DNA of 30,226 nt from an uncultured Acidobacteriota bacterium (GTDB lineage: Bacteria; Acidobacteriota; Terriglobia; Terriglobales; CAINCZ01): positions 1 to 30,226 of the forward strand of contig CAINCZ010000136.1 of NCBI GenBank assembly GCA_903847195.1, given 5' to 3'. The notes under the pieces were generated by a model. It ran no database searches. It saw only the letters and a program-made list of their open reading frames with translations, and was not told where the DNA came from. This document shows positions 1 to 6,651 of the stretch, piece after piece. The stretch's first letter is position 1. Every line of letters starts with the position of its first letter. Made by a program: the position numbers and the translations under genes.

Positions 1-41
1 ACAGCCCCCCCCTGCCTCCTGCTCATAAGAACCACGTTGTT

Positions 42-80
42 GCCCACCCCACAGATCGCCGGGGTGGGCCCTTTCTTTTT
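42..80 (+). terminator. Intrinsic terminator-like hairpin of an upstream gene
   Basis: Positions 42-50 and 61-69 form a 9-bp perfect stem (GCCCACCCC/GGGGTGGGC) with a 10-nt loop. The T-rich tail CCTTTCTTTTT follows at 70-80. On the plus strand this is a classic intrinsic terminator, probably ending a gene to the left of the window. It also resembles the CCCACC/GGTGGG palindromes seen elsewhere here, so it may be a repeat copy used as a terminator. Confidence 0.6.
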
Positions 81-160
81 GCGCCTGTCCTGTCAAGCCG
101 GCAATTCCTCGTAGCGCGCACCCGCAAAACGTTCAACAATGTAGGCACCGGGAGATTCGC

Positions 161-1471
161 ATGGCCAGGCGGCACGCAATGCGCGAGCGTGATTGGGAGT
201 CGCTCTTCACTCGACTCGAAGAGCTGGTCCTGTCCAACTCCGGCGAAGACCCCTTCGAGGAAATTTTCAAGCTCCTGATCGCCAAGCTGTGGGATGAGCA
301 GCACAACCAGGGCCGCACCTTCGCTCTCACCCATGACTCCACTGCCGCCCGCATCACCATCGATCAACTGCTGCGCGACGCCGAGGCGCACTGGCCTGGC
401 CTGATTCCGCCACCCGCGCACTCCCGCCTCGTCGACGCTCATCTGGCCGTCTGCGTCTCCGCCTTCGCCCACCATCAGCTTTCGGAGACCAGCTTCGAGG
501 TCATGGACGGCGCCTTCGAATTCCTCGTCAGCCGCGCCGCCAAGGGCGCCAAGGGGCAGTACTTCACCCCGCGCCATGTCGTCGATTTCTGCGTGCGCAT
601 GCTCCAGCCCCGCCGCGGCGAGTTGCTCTGCGATCCCGCCTGCGGCTCCGGCGGATTCCTCGTCCACGCCATGCACCACGTCCTCGGTCCCGGCCCCGTC
701 GATCCCGCCGCCTCCGCCCGCTACTGCCAGTCCGCGCTCTGGGGATTCGACTTCGACGCCCGTGCCGTCCGCGTCGCCCAGGCGCTCATGCTCTTCGCCG
801 GCAGTGGCCGGGCCAACCTGCATCGCCTCAACAGCCTCTGGTCGCCTCTGGCGGCCCAGCGCGACCCCGCCTCTGCCTCCGTCACCATCGAGAAACTCAT
901 GCGCTCCCGCCTCAAGGGCTTCAAGGGATTCGACGTCATCCTCACCAATCCTCCCTTCGCCGGCGAAATCCGCGAAAAAGACCTGCTGGCCAGCTACTCC
1001 CTCTACCAGCCCGGACGCCGCCTCGAGCGCGACGTGCTTTTCCTCGAACGCTGCGTTCAGCTGTTGAAGCCGGGAGGCCGCATGGCCATCATCCTTCCGC
1101 ACAACAAGCTCGGCGCCGCCGCGTGGTCCTACCTGCGCGAGTGGCTCCTGCGCGAACTGCAACTCGTCGCCGTCATCGGACTGGGCCGCCACACCTTCCT
1201 GCCGCATACTCATCAGAAGGCCGGAGTGCTGATCGGCGTCCGCCGCCCGCGGCCGCTGCGCCGGGTTCCCGCCGAAGACGTCTTCTTCGCCGTCAGCGAG
1301 CGCGACGGCAAGGACTCCCGCGGACATTACGCGATGCTGCCCGGGGTCGCCCAGGATCAGCCGCTCTGGAGCCGTTGCGACCACGATCTCTCCGAGATTC
1401 ACCAGGAGTTCTCGCGCTTCTGCCTGCGGCAAGGCATCGGATGGGGGGCCAATGGCGCAAATCTCCGTTAG
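161..1471 (+). CDS. hsdM: Type I restriction-modification N-6 adenine DNA methyltransferase (HsdM-like)
   Basis: This 436-residue protein is an N6-adenine DNA methyltransferase. It would transfer methyl groups from S-adenosylmethionine to adenine in the site chosen by its specificity subunit. The SAM-binding motif DPACGSGGF lies at residues 158-166 and the catalytic NPPF at 263-266, in the order typical of gamma-class/HsdM enzymes. The N-terminal helical part (EEIFKLLIAKLWDE) resembles the HsdM N-terminal domain. GQYFTPRHVV just before motif I is also typical. It is somewhat shorter than usual HsdM proteins (about 500 residues). The ATG at 161 has GGGAG about 7 nt upstream; an internal ATG at 179 is an alternative. 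The next gene overlaps its 3' end by 20 nt, so the two are probably co-translated. No HsdR is visible, so it could be a solitary methylase or have a partner left of the window. Confidence 0.88.
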   Translation: MARRHAMRERDWESLFTRLEELVLSNSGEDPFEEIFKLLIAKLWDEQHNQGRTFALTHDSTAARITIDQLLRDAEAHWPGLIPPPAHSRLVDAHLAVCVSAFAHHQLSETSFEVMDGAFEFLVSRAAKGAKGQYFTPRHVVDFCVRMLQPRRGELLCDPACGSGGFLVHAMHHVLGPGPVDPAASARYCQSALWGFDFDARAVRVAQALMLFAGSGRANLHRLNSLWSPLAAQRDPASASVTIEKLMRSRLKGFKGFDVILTNPPFAGEIREKDLLASYSLYQPGRRLERDVLFLERCVQLLKPGGRMAIILPHNKLGAAAWSYLREWLLRELQLVAVIGLGRHTFLPHTHQKAGVLIGVRRPRPLRRVPAEDVFFAVSERDGKDSRGHYAMLPGVAQDQPLWSRCDHDLSEIHQEFSRFCLRQGIGWGANGANLR

Positions 1472-2255
1472 GAACACCGCCAAGCTCGATGCCGGATGGG
1501 TCTTGACGCCCGAGCGCTACGACCCGCGCCTCCACGCCGCCGCCCACGACGACGCCGATGTCGTCGAACTCAGTGCCATCGCCAGTTTCCACCGCCAGCT
1601 CGTCTCACCCGGCGTCGGCGCTACCGGCGTCGTGGATGAAGTCGGCGGCGACGAAGTCGCTGGTACCGGCACCTGCGCCGTCTTCGACACCAGCGACGCC
1701 CGCGACGGCTATCTCACCATCGGCTCGCGCCCGCCCGTCGCCCGCACCGCGCTGGGCAGCCCCAAGAAGCTCATCCGCCCCGGCGACGTCATCCTCTCGC
1801 GCCTTCGTCCCTATCTTCGCCAGGTCGCATGGCTTGACTCCGCCATCGAAAACCAACGATCGACCTGCCCCGTCACCCCCGTAGCCAGCATGGAGTTCTA
1901 CGTGCTGCGCAGCACCAACCACCAGAGCATCGCCTTCCTGGTCCCTTTCCTTCTCTCCGCCCCGGTGCAGCAGATACTCGCCGCCTCGCAGGAAGGCGGC
2001 CATCACCCCCGCGTCCCGCAATCAACCATCGCCCGCCTTCTGATTCCCCGCGCCATCCTCGCCCATCGCGAAGCGCTGAGCGCCCAGGTCGAATCCGCCA
2101 TCACCGCTACCCGCACCGCCGCGCGCCAACTCGCCGCCGCCGTCAACGAAATCGACCGCCTGGTAGTGGTGCAGTTTGAATTTCCACAGGCATTGACCGC
2201 CAGCCCTAACCCCGTAAACTGTAGGCATGGCAAACAAGAACGCTCAGAAACGTGA
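1452..2255 (+). CDS. hsdS: Type I restriction specificity subunit-like protein (single TRD)
   Basis: At 267 residues this protein is about half the length of a classical HsdS and carries one target-recognition-like unit. Segments such as GDVILSRLRPYLRQVAW, and the later EGGHHPRVPQSTIARLLIP, match the pattern of HsdS target-recognition domains: a beta-rich domain ending in a pattern of the type (I/V)P followed by a long helix. Residues 205-245 would be that conserved helix, which contacts the methylase. The gene starts inside the end of hsdM (20-nt overlap), with a G-rich stretch before its ATG, which supports a functional M-S pair. Half-size specificity subunits usually act as dimers to read a palindromic or bipartite site; that is family knowledge, not visible here. 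The C-terminal 20 residues are low-similarity and may be untidy, since the next small gene overlaps them. Confidence 0.75.
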   Translation: MAQISVRNTAKLDAGWVLTPERYDPRLHAAAHDDADVVELSAIASFHRQLVSPGVGATGVVDEVGGDEVAGTGTCAVFDTSDARDGYLTIGSRPPVARTALGSPKKLIRPGDVILSRLRPYLRQVAWLDSAIENQRSTCPVTPVASMEFYVLRSTNHQSIAFLVPFLLSAPVQQILAASQEGGHHPRVPQSTIARLLIPRAILAHREALSAQVESAITATRTAARQLAAAVNEIDRLVVVQFEFPQALTASPNPVNCRHGKQERSET

Positions 2256-2364
2256 AGTCAAGAAACCAGCCAAGAAGAAACCCACATCCGCCCCCACGCA
2301 GAGAAGCCGCGAGGATTTTAACCAGGCGGCTTTCAGAGTCGTCAAAGAAGCGACTAAGGATTAA
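2227..2364 (+). CDS. Small basic conserved-type protein, 45 aa
   Basis: A short reading frame of 45 residues begins with ATG at 2227 and stops with TAA at 2362-2364. It overlaps the end of the specificity gene by 29 nt. The first half is very lysine-rich (KKPAKKKPTSA). The second half, REDFNQAAFRVVKEATKD, resembles a motif I recall from small conserved proteins of Acidobacteria and related phyla, of unknown function. There is no strong Shine-Dalgarno sequence, so it may depend on translational coupling to the gene before it. The high positive charge would fit nucleic-acid binding, but that is inference. It could be missed by gene finders because of its size and overlap. Confidence 0.6.
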   Translation: MANKNAQKREVKKPAKKKPTSAPTQRSREDFNQAAFRVVKEATKD

Positions 2365-2559
2365 GCTGCAATGGATTATCGTCTGGGAACGGCACTTCCA
2401 GAGTAGCCCGCTCTTGGGCATAAACTGATCTACCATTTTCACGAAGCGAATCCATTTGTGTCCCTGCGATATTGCCGGCCGCTGAAACATAATCAACGAC
2501 TGAAGGTGCTGTGCAAGCATGGGGTTTCCAACATCCTCTAGTGAGCCACTGGCGGGTGG

Positions 2560-2592
2560 CCCACCCTTGCGCCTGCTGTTGGCAAAGGGTGG
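2560..2592. repeat. Dispersed palindromic repeat, CCCACC/GGTGGG type
   Basis: CCCACCCTTGC at 2560-2570 pairs with GCAAAGGGTGG at 2582-2592 around a short loop. Related palindromes recur at 2751, 8886, 11348 and 12764. Confidence 0.6.
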
Positions 2593-2661
2593 AGCTTTTG
2601 ACTTTCTCCTCGACGACGTGACACCAAGTGCTGCAAAGCCTCGCTGTTTGTCTCGTGTCAG

Positions 2662-2681
2662 GGCACGGCTTCAGCCGTGCC
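2662..2681. repeat. Perfect short palindrome
   Basis: GGCACGGCT (2662-2670) and AGCCGTGCC (2673-2681) are exact inverted copies separated by two bases. It lies between two CCCACCC-type repeats and probably belongs to the same mosaic of intergenic repeats. Confidence 0.5.
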
Positions 2682-2750
2682 GCAAGCTTCGCAAAAAGAA
2701 AGAGGGCTTTGGCCCCTGCAGCAACTGCCCCACATCTGCCGGCCGGCGGG

Positions 2751-2785
2751 CCCACCCTTTCGCCCGCCGTTGGCGAAGGGTGGGG
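2751..2785. repeat. Dispersed palindromic repeat, CCCACC/GGTGGG type
   Basis: CCCACCCTTTCGCC begins at 2751 and GGCGAAGGGTGGG ends at 2784-2785, giving a long near-perfect stem. It is the second copy in this spacer. Confidence 0.6.
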
Positions 2786-2801
2786 CAACTCCACCTCATA
2801 C

Positions 2802-2834
2802 ACAAAGACCCGGCCGCTGCGGCCGGGTCTTTGT
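2802..2834 (-). terminator. Intrinsic terminator of the DksA/TraR-like gene
   Basis: A 16-bp perfect inverted repeat (2802-2817 and 2819-2834), with A-rich/T-rich outer ends and a GC core, sits 21 nt past the stop codon of the minus-strand gene. The outer ACAAAGACCC/GGGTCTTTGT ends supply the T run. The hairpin is symmetrical and could also stop plus-strand transcripts. Confidence 0.75.
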
Positions 2835-2855
2835 GAGTAAATATAGATTTGAGTA

Positions 2856-3224
2856 CTAGCCGCCCGCCTGCTCCAATTGGCCGCTCTCAAGCTTCTGCTG
2901 GCACTCGATGCAGTGCCGCGTCCACGGCACCGCCTCCAGTCGCTTTTGGTTGATCTCCGTGCCGCACGAGATACACTCGCCGAACGTCCCCAGTCGTATC
3001 CGCTCCAGTGCGCCCTGCACCATCTGCAGCAGCTGCCGCTCGTTGTTGCTCTGGTGGAACAGGAATTCTTTGGTGTACGAATTGGACGCGCGGTCGGCGA
3101 TGTCCTGTGCGGAATCCTCGTCGCTCCGCCGCCCGTCTTCCTGCGTGCGGGTCACATTGCGGCGCAGGTACGATTGCCGCTCTTCCAATTTCGTCCGGAA
3201 ATCTTCAACCTTCTTCTTTTCCAT
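2856..3224 (-). CDS. DksA/TraR-type C4 zinc-finger transcription factor
   Basis: This 122-residue protein belongs to the DksA/TraR family, which binds in the secondary channel of RNA polymerase. It changes promoter-complex lifetime, often together with ppGpp. Four cysteines, C84, C87, C105 and C108, form the C-terminal zinc finger (CISC...CIEC). The N-terminal part (residues 5-75) is a predicted coiled-coil hairpin. At its tip the motif DIADRA (D41, D44, A46) preserves the D-x-x-D-x-A pattern that E. coli DksA needs for activity (D71, D74, A76). The protein is about 30 residues shorter than E. coli DksA but longer than plasmid TraR. It stands alone on the minus strand with its own terminator. 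Its leader carries a 9-bp inverted repeat. It is probably a general stress or stringent-response regulator. Confidence 0.88.
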   Translation of the reverse strand: MEKKKVEDFRTKLEERQSYLRRNVTRTQEDGRRSDEDSAQDIADRASNSYTKEFLFHQSNNERQLLQMVQGALERIRLGTFGECISCGTEINQKRLEAVPWTRHCIECQQKLESGQLEQAGG

Positions 3225-3241
3225 AATCGATCCGCTTGGCG

Positions 3242-3284
3242 CAGAAGCGCCCGGCCTTCCATGACAACTTTAGTCGCGCTTCTG
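3242..3284 (-). promoter_or_regulatory. Inverted repeat in the leader of the DksA-like gene
   Basis: CAGAAGCGC (3242-3250) and GCGCTTCTG (3276-3284) are exact inverted copies separated by 25 nt. They begin 18 nt upstream of the start codon of the DksA/TraR-type gene. It could form a leader hairpin or be a protein-binding site; neither can be decided from the sequence. Confidence 0.35.
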
Positions 3285-3883
3285 AATCCGCAAATAATAA
3301 GCGCGTCGCCTTCGGCGCGTCAACTGCCGTCAGTCCCAATCCGCTCGCCGTCTCCCTCTTTATCGGAAAACCGGCGCCCTGGCCGCTGCTGAGTTGCCGT
3401 TTCCGAGCCTTCTTTCTGGCGCGCGCCGACTAGCCCTTATTGGATGCCTCCACCCGTCTATCTGAACTATGCGGCTTTTCCCGAATAGCGCCACTCCTTG
3501 AATCCAGGGTCTCCGATGATGCTGTCCCGTCGGCGCGATGCATCCAGACCGCAGCCCCCTGGCACCCCGTCCTGTTTCGGTCCTGCTGTTCCCCCAACTG
3601 TTCCCAACCGGATCACCCCGCGCTCCCCGATCCCACAACTTCCCCATCACGATTCCGAACACCCTGCGCATCTGGATTCAGTACACAAACAGTCTTGAAT
3701 TCGGACAGCCACGTCTGACCTCCCGACACCCGCCGCCATCCATTCCTGAATGCACTGCCCTTCTATGAGGCACCCGCCGCTGCCCGGCGCTCGATACAAT
3801 TCCAGCTTCTTTCGCGGCTCCCACGCCTGCTGCCCCTTCCGCTAACCCGCTCCCAGAGCGGCAATTCCAATAGGCACCAAAAA
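3285..3883. other. Spacer without recognised features
   Basis: About 600 nt without a convincing gene, RNA or terminator on either strand. Several open frames exist but show arginine/proline/serine-rich, non-protein-like composition, with no family resemblance and no ribosome-binding sites. Confidence 0.5.
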
Positions 3884-3909
3884 GCAACCCCGCCCGAAGG
3901 CGGGGTTGC
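3880..3909 (-). terminator. Strong orphan intrinsic terminator
   Basis: GCAACCCCGCC (3884-3894) and GGCGGGGTTGC (3899-3909) form an 11-bp perfect stem with a CGAA tetraloop (TTCG on the minus strand). On the minus strand it is followed by TTTTT. It lies about 320 nt past the end of the response-regulator gene, so it either ends a long 3' region of that mRNA or a separate short transcript. Confidence 0.8.
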
Positions 3910-4160
3910 CAAAAGAGGCGGAGAGGAGGGGAGTCAGGGAAGGCGATGCAAGATGTTGCGCCGAAGCGCGTTATTGGGAAGTCGAGAACTCTGGAAGAGG
4001 GTGAATCTCATGTTAATGGCCTCTTTTACTGCTTTTCTATTTTGCACGCCAGCAGCCAAACAAAAATCAGCCGTGCAAATTACTTGTAAGCCACTCAAGA
4101 TATTTATTTTCTGTCGTTTAACTCGGAATTCCCGTCTCTACCCGCTGACCAAACGTTTTC
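3910..4160 (-). ncRNA. Candidate small transcript between response regulator and terminator
   Basis: This segment is markedly AT-richer than its surroundings (clearest at 4020-4200) and ends at a textbook terminator. It contains an 8-bp inverted repeat, TTTGCACG (4041-4048) and CGTGCAAA (4072-4079). A 25-codon minus-strand frame beginning MRFTLFQSSR starts at 4011, with AGAGG 8 nt upstream. The features fit a small regulatory RNA, a tiny peptide gene or simply the 3' region of the gene before it. I do not recognise any known RNA family. The boundaries are approximate. Confidence 0.3.
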
Positions 4161-4230
4161 CACAAGGTAAAAAGTCCACCCGTCGGGAAAAAGTGGAAGT
4201 CCGATGCCAATATTTGGCACTCTCAATTGG

Positions 4231-5721
4231 TCACTGCGCGGATTTTTTTGGCTTTACCAGGTCGGAACTGGCCACCTTGGCCTGCTCTTCCATTAGCTTG
4301 AGCTTATTCAGCAAGGCTTTATAAGAAATTTTTAAGATACCGGCGGCCTGGCGTCGATTCCAGCGCGTTTGCGTCAGGACACGCTCGATCACCTCCTGTT
4401 CGGCCAGCATGGCGGCCCGGCGGCCAATCTCGAGCAGCGAGGGCTGGTCGCTGCCGTTGGCGCAGTAACTGGGGGCAAGGGCGGCGGTGGGCGGCAGGGG
4501 TTCGTCGGCTTTCGCGGAAAGAGCGTTCTCGGAATCGGCGTAGGACGAGCGGATCGGCTTGTGGGTCGAGAGCTCGCGAATGATCTGCGGTTCGTTGCCC
4601 ACAATCACGTAGCGCTTGACCATGTTCTCCAGCTCGCGGATGTTGCCGGGCCAGTTGTACCCGATCATGCGCTGGATTGCGTAGTCGGAGAACGGAGCCG
4701 GTTGCTTGACGTAATACTCGCTGTACTTTTGCAGGAAAAAGTCGATAAACAGCGGGATCTCTTCCGCGCGCTCGCGCAGCGGCGGAATGTGAATGGTGAC
4801 GACGTTGAGGCGGTAAAACAGATCTTCGCGGAAGATGCGCTGTTCGACGGCGTGCTCCAGCGGCTTGTTGGTGGCGGCCAGCACGCGCACGTCGACGGCG
4901 ACGTCGCGCTTGGCGCCCAGGCGGGAAAACTGGCCGTCCTGCAACACCTGCAGCAGCTTGGCCTGCAACTGCGGGTGCATCTCGCTGATCTCGTCGAGGA
5001 AAATGGTGCCGCCGTTCGCCATCTCGAACTTGCCAAGCTTCTGCCGGTTGGCGACGGTGAAGGCGCCTTGCTCGTAGCCGAAGAGTTCGCTTTCCAGCAG
5101 TTCGTGCGGGATGGCGGCGCAGTTCACCTTAACGAAGGGTTTGTCGAGACGGCCGGAGGCGGCGTAGATCATGCGGGCGACCACTTCCTTGCCGGTTCCG
5201 CTCTCGCCGCGGATGAGCACGGTGGCGTTGGTGTCGGCCACCCGCTCGATCGTCATCTTGACGTCTTCCATCTTCGGACTGGCCCCGAACAGGGCAGAGA
5301 AGTCGTTGAGCCGCCGGACCTGGTCGCGCAGCTGCGTGACCTCGCTGACCACGCGCTGGCGGTCCAGCAGCTTGACGACGCGACCTTCCAACTCACTTGG
5401 ATCAAAAGGCTTGGAGAGAAAGTCATCGGCCAGCTTGGAGGCGCGGAACAGCAACTCGGGGCTGTGCTGCGCCGAGACCACAATGACGGCCAGATCCGGC
5501 TTGAGCTGCTTCATGCGCTCCAGGCCGTCGATGCCTTCCATGCCGACGGCATTGAGGTCAAGCAGGGCCAGCGCCGGATCGAAAAGGCGAAACATGCGCA
5601 CGGCCTCATCGCCGCTGCCGGCCACGCTGGTGTCGAAGCCGCCGCGGACAAGGTGAGACTGGAGTTGCCTAGCCGAAATCGGGTCGGCATCCACCAGCAA
5701 AACTCGGCTCTTCTCATTCAA
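4231..5721 (-). CDS. NtrC-family sigma-54 response regulator with altered GAFTGA loop
   Basis: The 496-residue protein has three domains. A receiver domain (about 5-120) carries acidic D11/D13, phospho-acceptor D55, S83 and K104. A sigma-54-activating AAA+ domain (about 145-385) carries Walker A GESGTGKE (172-179) and Walker B D243-E244. A Fis-type helix-turn-helix (about 440-480, RRQAAGILKISYKALLNKLK) ends it. Proteins of this class are phosphorylated by a sensor kinase and then remodel RNA polymerase-sigma-54. Here the loop that contacts sigma-54 reads GAFTVA (219-224) instead of GAFTGA, one base from Gly. The start is TTG at 5721, with GAGGG 9 nt upstream; no in-frame ATG fits the start of the receiver domain. 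No cognate kinase gene is adjacent. A terminator-like hairpin sits in its leader. Confidence 0.9.
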   Translation of the reverse strand: MNEKSRVLLVDADPISARQLQSHLVRGGFDTSVAGSGDEAVRMFRLFDPALALLDLNAVGMEGIDGLERMKQLKPDLAVIVVSAQHSPELLFRASKLADDFLSKPFDPSELEGRVVKLLDRQRVVSEVTQLRDQVRRLNDFSALFGASPKMEDVKMTIERVADTNATVLIRGESGTGKEVVARMIYAASGRLDKPFVKVNCAAIPHELLESELFGYEQGAFTVANRQKLGKFEMANGGTIFLDEISEMHPQLQAKLLQVLQDGQFSRLGAKRDVAVDVRVLAATNKPLEHAVEQRIFREDLFYRLNVVTIHIPPLRERAEEIPLFIDFFLQKYSEYYVKQPAPFSDYAIQRMIGYNWPGNIRELENMVKRYVIVGNEPQIIRELSTHKPIRSSYADSENALSAKADEPLPPTAALAPSYCANGSDQPSLLEIGRRAAMLAEQEVIERVLTQTRWNRRQAAGILKISYKALLNKLKLMEEQAKVASSDLVKPKKSAQ

Positions 5722-5769
5722 CGGAATCTACCCTCTAACCGGACGGCCAACCAGCGCTCAGCACGAAGT

Positions 5770-5805
5770 AAAAACACCCTCCGCCCCGGACCTGTCGGAG
5801 AGGGT
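5770..5805 (-). terminator. Terminator-like hairpin in the leader of the response-regulator gene
   Basis: Read on the minus strand, ACCCTCTCCG (5805-5796) pairs with CGGAGGGT (5783-5776). A GTTTTTACTT tract follows. It lies only about 50 nt upstream of the TTG start. Either it ends a transcript from further upstream, or it acts as an attenuator in the leader of the regulator. Confidence 0.45.
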
Positions 5806-5988
5806 CAAGGTCTCGTCCCAACTTATTATTTTAAGGGCCACATTGTACTACGATGCCAAATAGTAGAAGCGGGGTGCCACAGAAGCGGGCGCATTTTCGG
5901 CCGCGGTAGTTGCAGGAGAGGAATTACCACCGGGCGATGAGCGGATGGGTTCTGGAATTGCCACAGGCTCCAGAAGCCCGAAAGTGAA

Positions 5989-6028
5989 GCGGCCCGCTCT
6001 CCCCCCGTCATGGGTCATAGCGGGCCGC
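5989..6028. repeat. Perfect 10-bp inverted repeat in spacer
   Basis: GCGGCCCGCT (5989-5998) and AGCGGGCCGC (6019-6028) are exact inverted copies with a 20-nt loop. There is no T run on the plus strand. It may be a terminator without a tail or a repeat remnant. Confidence 0.4.
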
Positions 6029-6446
6029 CGGTAGTCTGTGGGGATTGGCCTGTGGCGGACACTCTATCCGGAACTTTCAATCCGGCGAGGCCTCCGCAGC
6101 CCAGTAAGGAACTGGAGTCGCGAAGTTAGAGCGAGCGCCCTAAGCCTCAGCCACCTCACCTGGTCTGTAACTACTGCCACATATGTCACTATTCGTCACT
6201 GGACCACCTCCTCTCCGGTGTACGGCCACATTAGCGAAATCCGCCGCGCCAAGTCAATAAGTTCGGGGTAACCATTGTGTAAACTTTTTGATAAGTGCCA
6301 TCGAGATTTCCGGGGCAACGCGGGCGGTCGCCGTCGAAGACATGCAGTCGCCCAAGTGTCCGCCCGCCCAAGGTCAGGTTGGGTGATTCACCCATATCTG
6401 CCAATGGCGAGCGGATATGGGGCACCGGGCGGGGCGGGAAAACCGG
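6029..6446. other. Spacer without recognised features
   Basis: Together with its flanks this is a 0.9-kb gene-free region between the response regulator (minus) and the corrinoid module (plus). Between the inverted repeat at 5989 and the promoter at 6447 I see no gene, RNA or clear repeat. A minus-strand frame here starts without a ribosome-binding site and resembles nothing. Confidence 0.5.
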
Positions 6447-6475
6447 TTGACACTGCCGGACGGCGTTGTTATAGT
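6447..6475 (+). promoter_or_regulatory. Near-consensus sigma-70 promoter of the corrinoid methyltransferase module
   Basis: TTGACA at 6447-6452 is followed by exactly 17 nt and then TATAGT at 6470-6475. Transcription should start near 6482. This leaves a leader of about 170 nt before the ATG at 6652. Confidence 0.8.
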
Positions 6476-6480
6476 CCCTC

Positions 6481-6651
6481 CGTTCCGTATCTTTGATAGA
6501 GACATGCGTATCGCATAACGGAACACACGTTTTCGCCTTGCGCTGGCTGCGCGCACTCTCCCGCAGCTTGAGCGCGGCCCCTTTCAACGTCACCGGCGGC
6601 CGCACCGCCGATGGCATTTACCTTTGCAACGGAAGGCACTGAGGCAAATTG
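6481..6651 (+). promoter_or_regulatory. Long structured 5' leader, candidate cis-regulatory RNA
   Basis: From the predicted start site the RNA can fold as a small three-way junction. The outer stem is GTTCCG (6482-6487) with CGGAAC (6519-6524). It encloses hairpin TATC-TTT-GATA (6488-6498) and hairpin ATGCG-TAT-CGCAT (6504-6516). Further on, CGGCGG (6594-6599) pairs with CCGCCG (6605-6610), and TTTGC (6623-6627) with GCAAA (6643-6647), which would involve the GAGG ribosome-binding site at 6641-6644. I do not recognise a known riboswitch; in particular the conserved boxes of cobalamin riboswitches are not seen. Confidence 0.4.

Larger units (their letters stand above)
2365..2801. other. Gene-free, repeat-rich spacer
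   Basis: No convincing gene lies here on either strand. The stretch holds two copies of a CCCACCC/GGGTGGG palindrome (2560-2592 and 2751-2785) and a perfect 9-bp palindrome GGCACGGCT/AGCCGTGCC (2662-2681). Open frames across it merely read through these repeats. It looks like a cluster of REP-type intergenic elements. Confidence 0.6.

Noticed and set aside
23..1483. Long minus-strand open frame opposite hsdM
   Set aside because: It is the antisense shadow of a gene with clear methylase motifs; GC-rich codons keep the other strand open. Composition is Gly/Ala/Glu-rich with no family resemblance.
3225..3883. Several 60-120 codon frames in the gap after the DksA-like gene
   Set aside because: No ribosome-binding sites, Pro/Arg/Ser-rich composition and no family resemblance on either strand.
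4204..4230. Palindrome TGCCAA/TTGGCA and a possible sigma-54 site after the response-regulator stop
   Set aside because: The spacing between the GG and the expected GC is one base too long, and the site would point into the antisense of the regulator gene.
4369..5940. Long plus-strand open frame opposite the response regulator
   Set aside because: Antisense to well-defined receiver, AAA+ and Fis domains. No ribosome-binding site or recognisable domain.
6231..6617. Minus-strand 128-codon frame in the spacer before the corrinoid module
   Set aside because: No ribosome-binding site, no resemblance to a family, and it overlaps the strong plus-strand promoter and leader.
6300..6651. Cobalamin riboswitch before the corrinoid module
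   Set aside because: I looked for the conserved boxes (AAGCCACTG-like core and the usual GC-rich receptor stems) and did not find them. Only a generic structured leader is claimed.
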